From a virus, in IMG/VR virus record IMGVR_UViG_3300035698_034402, positions 1-64,000 of that record: a stretch of 64,000 bases of DNA; one strand, given 5' to 3'. Under the pieces are notes generated by a model that saw only the letters and a program-made list of their open reading frames with translations, ran no database searches and was not told the DNA's origin. Each line of letters starts with the position of its first letter. Position 1 is the stretch's first letter. Made by a program: the position numbers and the translations under genes. Of the stretch, positions 51,701 to 59,020 are shown piece by piece.

Positions 51701-52456
51701 CGGAATAATCTTACCCGCATGCTCGAAATTCAACAGACGTTGAAGCTTGCTCCCCTTCTTGATATGTCGCCTGAGTCTATTGCAGATCTGCAGGAAGAGA
51801 TGAAGAAGTTAGGCACGATTGACGGTAAGCCGATAAATCTCAGGGCTCTTCCGGGGATGGATGAGCAGACACAGGAGGAGTATCGCGTGGGCCTCGGCGC
51901 TGGTGGCGCAATTAAGGGACAGATCGAGGCACTTGAACAGCTTTTGGATACCCCGATTCCGAAAGGCAAGGAGTCTGCTGCTCGACAGGCCCGGGCTCTA
52001 GGACGCATGGTCAGTGTCATGGCGAAGGATAAGCGGTTATACGGTGACAAAGGCCTGCTTACGAAAAAAGCTAAGGGAGTTATTTTCGGGAAATATTCTG
52101 AAGACGGAGAGCTGGTCGATCCGGACCGGGCATTTGCGCTTATACAGCAATTTGAGGAGATTGGACAGCTGGGACAGCAAGGGATGTCCACGCAGGAACA
52201 GGGTAAGGCTTTGTCAAGTATGCTGAAGGAATGGCAGGCCGAAGACGAAGCTGCTAAGCCGGACAAAGGCAAAGACGGCAAGGGCGGAAAAGGGCAGATC
52301 GAAATAAAGTTCATGCGTGGAGGAGAGGAAATTACAGATTCGCTTGTTGTCGAAGTCGGGGCTGGAGGAGAGGAAAATGTCGGGCGTGAGGCCACGCAGA
52401 CTGGTAGTCGAACGGCGCAGATTTTCGGTCCGTTGCTGGGCAGCCTTGGTTTTTGA
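48761..52456 (+). CDS. Tape measure protein (probable), 1231 aa
   Basis: The longest uninterrupted virion ORF after the RNA polymerase gene, directly after the chaperone pair. After a Pro/Gly-rich N-terminus (1-75), it is mostly helical with Gln/Met/Arg-rich stretches (QIMNQLQQLTGGMFQQM, RRRQ-like segments, LNTRLQELQGSNNPED). The C-terminus has a Lys/Gly linker (KPDKGKDGKGGKG) and a short beta domain. Length and helicity fit a tail-length ruler. I see no lysozyme or peptidase motif in it. It starts one base after the previous stop. Confidence 0.75.
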   Translation: MNPADQAQIDTLLRALGHQPFGTPGFGPAFGDLPAMYPMPPGASFLGGGTFFGPQLPSPHHLSFGAGPFGQFAGMAMENTMAARGYQYFPRGVNVGDVLQGRQFERNMESVAGLGREFDEQRWARVIEAGLSQFMDRRPAMARAGALSEMTAGPMSALGLMRHLPGGSAEDFARNMFLATQNMQDYTRTTYGLGLPVGEAQGTVRQLMDFFMPVSGVVSPRRTRGMKLGDIGQMGAALTSFGLLRTDVEPGQIEEMAKQLQVDPATLTAPETERLRGAARATNMGQQLRAYSEVMGTMREIMGSPDAPIPQIMNQLQQLTGGMFQQMDPGQLQNLLYKVKETARATNVSMDAMMLVLQEGSNMAQQMGLPGLSGAQMTLGAVGATVAAQTVTTGPFPGRMDPMEHLNLQNQMMARGRVSPAARVNVQIMQMLEEVEAGSTLTPTEQTVVNQLRQRAGVGEFDERNWGEAAGLLEQLNISPAQSMRRMRSNVGVQPWLMEHPDFDTVIRGRSYGETEEDYFQELRLNFARGGTGDVHEELARAAVTNNMSVADLVNQLGTAVFESGSGEIGEMRNWLTNQGIDLQDINLERFYGEAESQGGVQSVYRKRSITKGRRQFAQMFGRKGRRAATEMARVRDQGVAGQKLLSDINAEFRGGALERVMGAIAGGAGARGTALQRIEAISMAAFGFKSTEELQQAVGKDWVRDMTNLNTRLQELQGSNNPEDIREADKIREEMRDLNVRAKDLAPGGLYAGLDRTRGARQVLEELDQDAIDAARTLADDTNTDQERIQAAQLLTGRMGEIDSEAYEAMAGEMRGPGGKAFRHMTGIVQADVWSLRGRLRQLDDPNLTDDERKQMTREILGEASRTVGYGAQEIRAAARSQERSLRGRARLQPQSLRGRAALYNEFMQSYNEFLNADPDKAIDATRRLVDMSFDTDALFTMTPEGEIVPDENLIKQLTFMNEDVYGKREASAKYANKVRNNLTRMLEIQQTLKLAPLLDMSPESIADLQEEMKKLGTIDGKPINLRALPGMDEQTQEEYRVGLGAGGAIKGQIEALEQLLDTPIPKGKESAARQARALGRMVSVMAKDKRLYGDKGLLTKKAKGVIFGKYSEDGELVDPDRAFALIQQFEEIGQLGQQGMSTQEQGKALSSMLKEWQAEDEAAKPDKGKDGKGGKGQIEIKFMRGGEEITDSLVVEVGAGGEENVGREATQTGSRTAQIFGPLLGSLGF

Positions 52457-52465
52457 GTAGTCATC

Positions 52466-53047
52466 ATGGACCTCTTTCATCGTGATCAGGTCAGCGCAGG
52501 GACCCTGAGTGTCTTTACCCTGCCTCAAGTGCGGGGGCAGGCTAAGCTGTTCTTCTTCAACCAGCCTGCGCCTCGGGGCAATACCTTTGTGCCCGGCGCG
52601 ATTATTACCAATGTGCAGTACGGACAGCAGACCAATACTCAATTTCAACAGAGCCTGGATAACACCATCTACGTCTATTCCTTCGGGGACCAGATGGGCA
52701 ACGTGACGATCTCCGGGCTGGCCTTTCCGCGGATATGCTCCGGTGACGAAAACGGTCTCCGGGAAGTGCTGGAGTTCTATCGTGCTCATCGGGTATCCCG
52801 GAACGTTGAACGGGTGCGAGTTACTTTCGCGGACGAGATTATCGAAGGGTTTCTGGTCAGTATCTCCATGACCACGGCGGACGTCGCTTCTGGAGTGCAC
52901 AACTTTCAGCTGGGCCTGCGGACCATTCCGTTGGCATTTCAACGCGGCAGTGGAGCTGGTTACGCCGCTTTAACAGGGTCCCCCGAAGACACCCGCCGCT
53001 ATTTTAATGAGCGTGACACTTCGTCGACTGAGGGCGCGGCAACATGA
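52466..53047 (+). CDS. Baseplate/tube-initiator candidate, 193 aa
   Basis: Beta-rich protein (AKLFFFNQPAPRG, YVYSFGDQMGNVTISGLAFPRI, EIIEGFLVSISMTT) with a fold style close to tail-tube or tube-initiator proteins. Located between tape measure and hub genes. Its stop overlaps the next start (ATGA). The specific role is inferred from position and strand pattern. Confidence 0.55.
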   Translation: MDLFHRDQVSAGTLSVFTLPQVRGQAKLFFFNQPAPRGNTFVPGAIITNVQYGQQTNTQFQQSLDNTIYVYSFGDQMGNVTISGLAFPRICSGDENGLREVLEFYRAHRVSRNVERVRVTFADEIIEGFLVSISMTTADVASGVHNFQLGLRTIPLAFQRGSGAGYAALTGSPEDTRRYFNERDTSSTEGAAT

Positions 53048-53844
53048 TCAACCATGCGCGGACTTTGCTGTTAAACCGCCCGGGCGGAAAGCAGAATTTA
53101 ACCGAACTCGGTGAGGAATTTATCCCTTCCGACTTCGCGGCCCAGGACTTAGTGCCTTGGATGGCGGATTATCGTCGGGTGCTGCTGGGCGCTGATCCGG
53201 GGCACGTTTATGCCAATTTCCAGCTGGCTCGTTTGTTGCGAGCTGTTCATGCGACGGAGTATGAGCCCTATTTGACTCTGTTCGACGAACGCTTGACTTA
53301 CGATCCGCGGGCTGCGGGTCCATTTGCTGAGGCGCAGTACGGGCTGAACTGGAGTAGCAGCGCCGGGAAGGTGACCGAGATCAACCGGATCGGCGATATC
53401 GTGGCAGACGAAGAGCGCGGGCGTATGCAGCAGCGTTGGACGATCTCCATGACCGATGGCGAAGTTACAGTTTATAACGTTGCGACCGGGCAGTCTCGTA
53501 CTGCTTCGGTTTACCGGGCCGCTGGGGCATCTTCGGCAATAACTCTACCCGGCAGCGATCTTCAATTGGTACTTACTGTCGGGACATCTGTCCTATCGGA
53601 GTGGACTGATGATTTAATGGTGGAAGTATTAGCACGCCCTACGCGGGAGTTGCACGAAGTGGCAGGGCGCCTGGAAAGCCTGCGTCAGCATGAGCGTACC
53701 TTATTCGGTACACAGTCCCAGCAACCTTATCTGACGTTCTACGGGCTGTGGCAAACCAGCAAGGTATTACCTGAGCGCCTTGCTGGCCTGTTGCTAGCCT
53801 TGATCTACCGGCTACACGCCCATCGCACCGGGAGTACCGCATGA
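53044..53844 (+). CDS. Hypothetical baseplate protein, 266 aa
   Basis: Helical N-terminus (LLRAVHATEYEPYLTLFDERL), a beta-rich middle (GKVTEINRIGDIVADEERG, WTISMTDGEVTVYNV) and a helical end (LHEVAGRLESLRQHE, LAGLLLALIYRLHAHRTG). Overlaps genes on both sides through ATGA junctions. The place between tube-initiator-like and hub-like genes suggests a baseplate component; no family recognised. Confidence 0.6.
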   Translation: MINHARTLLLNRPGGKQNLTELGEEFIPSDFAAQDLVPWMADYRRVLLGADPGHVYANFQLARLLRAVHATEYEPYLTLFDERLTYDPRAAGPFAEAQYGLNWSSSAGKVTEINRIGDIVADEERGRMQQRWTISMTDGEVTVYNVATGQSRTASVYRAAGASSAITLPGSDLQLVLTVGTSVLSEWTDDLMVEVLARPTRELHEVAGRLESLRQHERTLFGTQSQQPYLTFYGLWQTSKVLPERLAGLLLALIYRLHAHRTGSTA

Positions 53845-55673
53845 CTGCCCTCGATGAAACCACCACTACTACGGTGTATGCCGGTATCCGGGGGCGGGTA
53901 CTGCTGACCAAAGTAGACCCTTCCGGGGAAATTACTGGGACAGCCGAAGAATTGCCTATGTCTTCGATCCAGGCGACTTTCCTGGTCAATACCTTCCCCC
54001 GTGCTCAGATTCTCATTCCAGTGGGAAAACCGGCGGACAGTGCTTCTAAAGCTGATGTGATAAAAGCTCGCGAATTAGCGGAGAAGCTGAAGACTTTCCA
54101 AACGATTGAATGTTTTGTCACTATCTCCGGGGAGTTTGCGCCGGGGGTCCGCTGGCCACAAGACGATATCAGGGTGTTTAATGGTTACGTCACCGGCACC
54201 AGCACTACGCGGGCTACCGGGGTAATCAGCGTGCTGGTCGAAGCTACGCATTGGCTGATGGATCTGGACGCCTCCAGCGCGTTGAGTTCTGTGTTCGTCT
54301 CGGGCGCTCCGGTGTCCTTTAATCTTCCGGCAGCCGGTAACAACGCCGGAAGCCAGGTAGGCGAGATTCTCGATCCTGATTTAGTGGATATCGGAGAGAA
54401 TGTTTGGCTTGCGGCTATCAAACCCAAATTCGTTGCCTTGTGTAAAACGGCGGCCTTGGAGACGCGGCTGAAATGCGCTCCTACAGGGGTCCGAGCGGAA
54501 GCAGCAATGTCCAACGATATCGCTTTGCCACGACTCGACGGATCAGGCAATGGGCGTTTCGACAATAAAGCAGTAGTCGATGTACCTGATCTCGCTTTTA
54601 TTGTAGAGCTGGACCAGATGTTGGAAGGCTCGGCAACCAAGCATGCAGGAGTGTTAATCTACAGCGGCGCTTATGGTAACGCTACATTTTGGGACCAGCT
54701 AACCCGTTTGGCCGCCATGTTTCATTTCACGATTATTCCTACGATAGACTCCGCCGTGTGTGCGCCCTTGTCCAACTGCGTTGCGGGTACCGACGTACCG
54801 CGGCACGTTACTATCAAAGCTAACGAATATCATCAGATGCAGCCGAGTCAGGGGGTGTTTCGGTTGCGCCGGGGCTTGTCCATTCACGGCAACTCTACGT
54901 CGCCTTGGGGATCTGGCGATGTAACCTTAGTGCCGATAATGGAGACCGGGGGGCAGGTCCGGCGGAAAGTGATCCCTTACGAGTTTTCCGACGGTTGCTA
55001 CATCGCGGAGAACGATCCTGATTTACCTGCTGATGTAAAGAAGGCCGCGCGTAAGGGGGCAATGTACTACGATTCGGCGCCGGACTGGCTGGAGGATAAG
55101 GGGATGCAGGCTATATTAAACCGAAAGCAAACCGACCCTCCGCGTAATCCGACGACTACTGCTCAAGATGTCGAAACTGAGGAAGGTGAATCGACGGAAG
55201 AGGAGACAGCAGGACAAGCGGCCGCGGTTAAGAAGGACGCTGCTAAGTGCAAGGAGCTGGGCGACGCTTATGCCAAGTGGCGCTACTGGTACGATCAGCT
55301 GCTGCCGCGGACCGGGCAGCTGGTAGGCAAGCTGCGCTTCGACATTGCTCCGGGTTCAATTGTGAGGATCGAAGATCTCGACGGTAAACTGTATGATGAT
55401 CCGGCGGCGTTTGGCTATCTGTATGCCTGCGTGACCGCGGTGCGGTTTACCATCGATGCGGTCAATGCCAAGGCCTCTACGATGTTCGGGTTAAGCCATG
55501 TTCGCCGGGAAAGCGAGAAGCAGATGGGTACCGATCGGCATCCTCTTTATGAGGACCGTTGGGTCGGCACCGTTCTGCAACAGGTAAACATGGTCGCTGG
55601 GGGCGCGGGTCCGGGCGCGGCGCAGGCCACGTTCGTCCCGTCCGTCGGCAAACACGAGCATAATCCACAGTGA
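53841..55673 (+). CDS. Baseplate hub protein (probable), 610 aa
   Basis: Expected to form the central hub below the tube (gp27/gpD-type). The first 160 residues are beta-rich, with the pattern SSIQATFLVNTFPRAQILIPVG, IECFVTISGEFAPG and VFNGYVTGTSTTRATGVISVLVEA, as in hub domains. A charged, disordered insert (about 430-465) follows. The C-terminal part has GSIVRIEDLDGK and a His-containing tail (VGKHEHNPQ). Position after tape measure and before wedge genes supports the role. The stop overlaps the GTG of the sigma-like gene. Confidence 0.65.
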   Translation: MTALDETTTTTVYAGIRGRVLLTKVDPSGEITGTAEELPMSSIQATFLVNTFPRAQILIPVGKPADSASKADVIKARELAEKLKTFQTIECFVTISGEFAPGVRWPQDDIRVFNGYVTGTSTTRATGVISVLVEATHWLMDLDASSALSSVFVSGAPVSFNLPAAGNNAGSQVGEILDPDLVDIGENVWLAAIKPKFVALCKTAALETRLKCAPTGVRAEAAMSNDIALPRLDGSGNGRFDNKAVVDVPDLAFIVELDQMLEGSATKHAGVLIYSGAYGNATFWDQLTRLAAMFHFTIIPTIDSAVCAPLSNCVAGTDVPRHVTIKANEYHQMQPSQGVFRLRRGLSIHGNSTSPWGSGDVTLVPIMETGGQVRRKVIPYEFSDGCYIAENDPDLPADVKKAARKGAMYYDSAPDWLEDKGMQAILNRKQTDPPRNPTTTAQDVETEEGESTEEETAGQAAAVKKDAAKCKELGDAYAKWRYWYDQLLPRTGQLVGKLRFDIAPGSIVRIEDLDGKLYDDPAAFGYLYACVTAVRFTIDAVNAKASTMFGLSHVRRESEKQMGTDRHPLYEDRWVGTVLQQVNMVAGGAGPGAAQATFVPSVGKHEHNPQ

Positions 55674-56392
55674 AGCCGAATCCCATAGATCCGCTCAAAA
55701 CGTCAGATGAAGTTGCAGATCCCTACGACGTCTGGCAGCGCTACCCCACTTCTACGAACTTGCAGCGAGTGCTGACTACCCTGAATCCTACGATCAACTC
55801 CGCGTTGACCACTTATGCAGGTAGCCAGAGTTCCCCACTGGTTCGCGGACGGGCTAAGACGTTAGCTGTTGGAGCGGTTAAGAACTACGATCGACAGCGT
55901 GGAGCTTCGTTGTCGACTCATGTGATGTCTCAGCTGCACCCGCTGACCCGTTATGCTGCACAAGCTTCTCAGCCGATGAAGATGTCTGAACGCCGCATGC
56001 GCCAGCTTTCCTCGTTGAGGCGGGTCGAAGAGGATTTTTACGATCGGCATGGACGGGACCCGTCGGACATTGAATTGGCTGATCGTTTGGGGCTGAGCAT
56101 GCGCCGGATCGGGCGTATTCGTGCCTACGCTACGCCAATTATAGGCGCCGAGGCGTCCGCCGGAGAGGCTGACCCGGTAACTGCCCGCCCGGATCCTATG
56201 GACGTTTGGGCCGACTACGTGTATTACGATCTGGATCCGATAAATCGGAAGATCTTGGATTGGAAAATGGGACGCAGCGGGCAGCCGGTTCTGCGTAACG
56301 TGGAGATCGCCCGGCGGCTGCAGATTTCGCCCGTCGCGATAACCAAGCGGGTCGCTAGAATTCAGCAAAAACTCATGGAGGGAATGGGCTGA
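55670..56392 (+). CDS. Sigma-70-like transcription factor, 240 aa
   Basis: Region-2-like segment at about 63-95 (AVGAVKNYDRQRGASLSTHV, comparable to the YDPxRGxxFSTY block). Region-3-like segment at 116-152 (FYDRHGRDPSDIELADRLGLS). Region-4-like helix-turn-helix at 205-236 (NVEIARRLQISPVAITKRVARI). This order and spacing fit a compact sigma factor, which would direct core polymerase to phage promoters. It begins at a GTG overlapping the hub stop, so it is coupled to virion genes, and ends at TGATG with the next start. Together with the polymerase genes, it makes a phage-encoded holoenzyme plausible. Confidence 0.8.
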   Translation: MKPNPIDPLKTSDEVADPYDVWQRYPTSTNLQRVLTTLNPTINSALTTYAGSQSSPLVRGRAKTLAVGAVKNYDRQRGASLSTHVMSQLHPLTRYAAQASQPMKMSERRMRQLSSLRRVEEDFYDRHGRDPSDIELADRLGLSMRRIGRIRAYATPIIGAEASAGEADPVTARPDPMDVWADYVYYDLDPINRKILDWKMGRSGQPVLRNVEIARRLQISPVAITKRVARIQQKLMEGMG

Positions 56393-56880
56393 TGTATGAC
56401 GTAATTCAGAAATTCCAGGAGCGCTTGGACGAGTTAAAAGGTGATTGCCAGGAACTAGCTGGCGGGCTCCGTGGAATAGCTCAGCCGCGCTGGATGTTTT
56501 CTGGAAAGGACGGGGATACGGTCAAACCAGGCCGTTTCGATTTTGCCGGGGTTCATGCGCTCTTCGACCGTTCTGAGGCTGCAGACACTTACATGGAAGC
56601 GATCGAGGAGTCTACTGCAGCAGTTGAAGCGGGCGAGGACTCTAAGCGCACCAAGCAAGAACTAGCTATCGCCAAGTTCCAGAGTGATTACCTATCCGGC
56701 ATGGAGCGCGATTTTTTCATGCGTAAACGCAGCCGTGTACGGATGTTGGCCCACGAAGCGACTGCGCGAAAGCACGCGGGCTCGGGAGCGGGAGTGTTCC
56801 AATCCTGTATTTTGGCTTATTTACAAACTCAGGCCCAGCGAGCGAGCGGGAGCGCCGGTAATGGCAACAGCGACTCGTGA
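56392..56880 (+). CDS. Hypothetical helical baseplate-region protein, 162 aa
   Basis: Helical and charged (FQERLDELKGDCQELAGGL; SDYLSGMERDFFMRKRSRVRML). It starts by overlap with the sigma gene and overlaps the following gp25-like gene by 20 bases. No family recognised; an assembly or minor baseplate role is likely from position. Confidence 0.6.
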   Translation: MYDVIQKFQERLDELKGDCQELAGGLRGIAQPRWMFSGKDGDTVKPGRFDFAGVHALFDRSEAADTYMEAIEESTAAVEAGEDSKRTKQELAIAKFQSDYLSGMERDFFMRKRSRVRMLAHEATARKHAGSGAGVFQSCILAYLQTQAQRASGSAGNGNSDS

Positions 56881-57334
56881 CTATACCGGCCGCTCGGTCG
56901 ACCTCTTTATTATGCAAGGCGCTGAAGAGACCGGCATGCGAAGAATCTCTCCCGGCCTGGGCGGAGAGGACGGCGGGCAAGTCACTGCGGGCGCTCAGAA
57001 GGCTGCCCAATTTTTTGCAGTTGTTTTCCTGACGGAAAGGGGGACGGCTGCTCATGACGAGGAATTCGGCACTAACTTCCTGTCTAGTCTGCGGCGCTCG
57101 AACCTGTTGGATTCTCAACTACAGCTGGCCTTTCGGGAGGCTGTGCAGGATGTGTTAAATCAGCAGGATAGTTACCGCCAGAGTGGAGATCCGGACGATG
57201 AAATTCTGGCGGATGCCGAGTTGACGAGTTTCGCGACACCCAGCCCCGCTGAACTGCAGCTGACCGTGCAGTTGATTACGGTGGCAGGTGCTCAACGTAC
57301 GATAATTCTTCCGGTCTCTTTGGCGATTCAGTGA
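56861..57334 (+). CDS. gp25/gpW-like baseplate wedge protein, 157 aa
   Basis: Small wedge protein linking baseplate to sheath. The core matches the family pattern: FFAVVFLTERGTAAHDEEFGTNF near residue 52, then LAFREAVQDVLNQQ and a terminal beta hairpin (ELQLTVQLITVAGAQRTIILPVS). The ATG at 56861 is chosen because earlier in-frame starts lie deep in the preceding gene. It directly precedes a J-like gene, the usual pairing. Confidence 0.75.
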   Translation: MATATRDYTGRSVDLFIMQGAEETGMRRISPGLGGEDGGQVTAGAQKAAQFFAVVFLTERGTAAHDEEFGTNFLSSLRRSNLLDSQLQLAFREAVQDVLNQQDSYRQSGDPDDEILADAELTSFATPSPAELQLTVQLITVAGAQRTIILPVSLAIQ

Positions 57335-57335
57335 T

Positions 57336-58994
57336 ATGTTAGCTATCAGCGATTTGACGACTACGGACGTGGCGCAGGCGGAGCTGGCCCTGGTAGAATT
57401 CCTTCAGGATGAATATCCCAGCCTGGATCTGTCTAAAGGCCGCGTACTGCGCGACTTGCTCATTCGCCCGGCGGCGATGTTCTATACACTCAACGAAGAG
57501 AACCTGGATCGCTTACGGCGCTCCATGTCGTTGCAGCAAATCTCTGCGGATCCAACTTTGGCCAACGCCGATATTGTCGACGGAGTGCTGTCCAATTTGC
57601 TGTTAGCCCGTGACACCGGCGCTGCTGCTTCCGGTCAACTGCGGGTCATTGTCACCGCCAGCGTAACCACTCCGGTCGACTCGGACCTGGTTTTTGCAGC
57701 CACAGGGATCAATTATGTTCCGACTCGTGCGTTTGTAGGGGTTACTGACCAGGCTAACGTGGTTAACACGGGTTCGCGATTGATCAGCCAGCGAAGCGAC
57801 GGCAATTATGAGTTTCTGATTGATGTCCAGGCGGAGGACACCGGCGCGGAGGGCAATATTGCCGAGGGCACTCGGTTTACCGTATCTGCGGCCATTCCTC
57901 GATTGATAGACGTCCTCGCGGCCAACGACTTCTCCGGGGGTCGAACCACCGAGAGCAACGCGGTATTAGCTGCAAAAGCGCAACAAGGGCTGAGCCCACG
58001 AGTGCTCAGTGGGCGCAGCCATATCGAGGCGCTGTTGGAGGAGACCTATGACGATCTGCAGGCCGTTTCTATCGTCGGCTTCGGCGACGTGGAAATGACT
58101 CGCGATCGGCACAATCTGTTTTCGCTTAGTAACGGCGGAAAAGTGGATGTCTACGCTCGAACCGCGACGGTGCCTCAGCGGGCGCTGGTGGAAATAACTG
58201 CGACCATGCTGGACAGCGACACTAATACCCTGGCGGTCTCGCTGGACCGAGACACGATGGCTGGAGTTTATGCGGTGTTGGCGGTTTATCGGGAAGGGGC
58301 TACCCCGTTCCAATTGAATAGCGAAAGTGAGCCCTCTCTGCTGGATTCCTTGGATATCACCAGTCGAGTATGGGCGCATAATGCAACGCAAACGGGGGAC
58401 GAATTTGTACCCGATATCGTTAGCGGCAGCGAGGCAGCTTTCACTCGCTACCGGACCATGGTGCTGCAGTTCAAAGATCCTGCTGCAACTTTGGAGGCGG
58501 GCGGTACGGCCATTTATCAGGTATACCTGCTGAAGATGCCGGATATTGCTTCCATGCAGGATTTTGTTAACGCCCGCGATCGGCGGAGCCCGGCCTCCGA
58601 TTATTTAATCCGGGCGCCGGTCCCGGCAATTTGTAGCGTGGGCATTAAAGTGCGAGCGCGGAGCACTGGGGAGGTAGATAGCGACGCGGTGAAGAACGCG
58701 GTGGCCAACCGGATCAATGGTCTAGGCTTTTCTGTGGGGCACCTGCCCGGTTCAGCGATTATCGACGCTGCTCAGGGGCAACTGCCTTCCGATGCGGTGT
58801 TGGATTTGCCGATTAACATGCTGGCCGTGTTGTATCTGCCGGATGGAACTACTCTGGCGCTGACGGGCACGAACGAGCTGCGGGTGCCAAGTACGGCGGG
58901 AGATGCTACAGTGTCGGCGCGGACCGTAGGTTGGTTCCTGCGGACTAGCAATGTTGACGTGAGCGTGGAGGAAATCTCCACGCCGGAAACTTAA
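57336..58994 (+). CDS. Baseplate J-like wedge protein, 552 aa
   Basis: Matches the Baseplate_J (gp6/gpJ) pattern. An N-terminal helical region (SKGRVLRDLLIRPAAMFYTL) is followed by a beta domain with ASVTTPVDSDLVFAATGINY, AEDTGAEGNIAEGT near residue 170 and NDFSGGRTTESNAVLAAK near 197. The C-terminal domain has GIKVRARSTGEVDSDAVKNAV and GHLPGSAIIDAAQ. It starts one base after the gp25-like stop. Length is typical. Confidence 0.8.
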   Translation: MLAISDLTTTDVAQAELALVEFLQDEYPSLDLSKGRVLRDLLIRPAAMFYTLNEENLDRLRRSMSLQQISADPTLANADIVDGVLSNLLLARDTGAAASGQLRVIVTASVTTPVDSDLVFAATGINYVPTRAFVGVTDQANVVNTGSRLISQRSDGNYEFLIDVQAEDTGAEGNIAEGTRFTVSAAIPRLIDVLAANDFSGGRTTESNAVLAAKAQQGLSPRVLSGRSHIEALLEETYDDLQAVSIVGFGDVEMTRDRHNLFSLSNGGKVDVYARTATVPQRALVEITATMLDSDTNTLAVSLDRDTMAGVYAVLAVYREGATPFQLNSESEPSLLDSLDITSRVWAHNATQTGDEFVPDIVSGSEAAFTRYRTMVLQFKDPAATLEAGGTAIYQVYLLKMPDIASMQDFVNARDRRSPASDYLIRAPVPAICSVGIKVRARSTGEVDSDAVKNAVANRINGLGFSVGHLPGSAIIDAAQGQLPSDAVLDLPINMLAVLYLPDGTTLALTGTNELRVPSTAGDATVSARTVGWFLRTSNVDVSVEEISTPET

Positions 58995-59020
58995 GGAGTC
59001 GGTGTTCTGGGGGCCGATTT

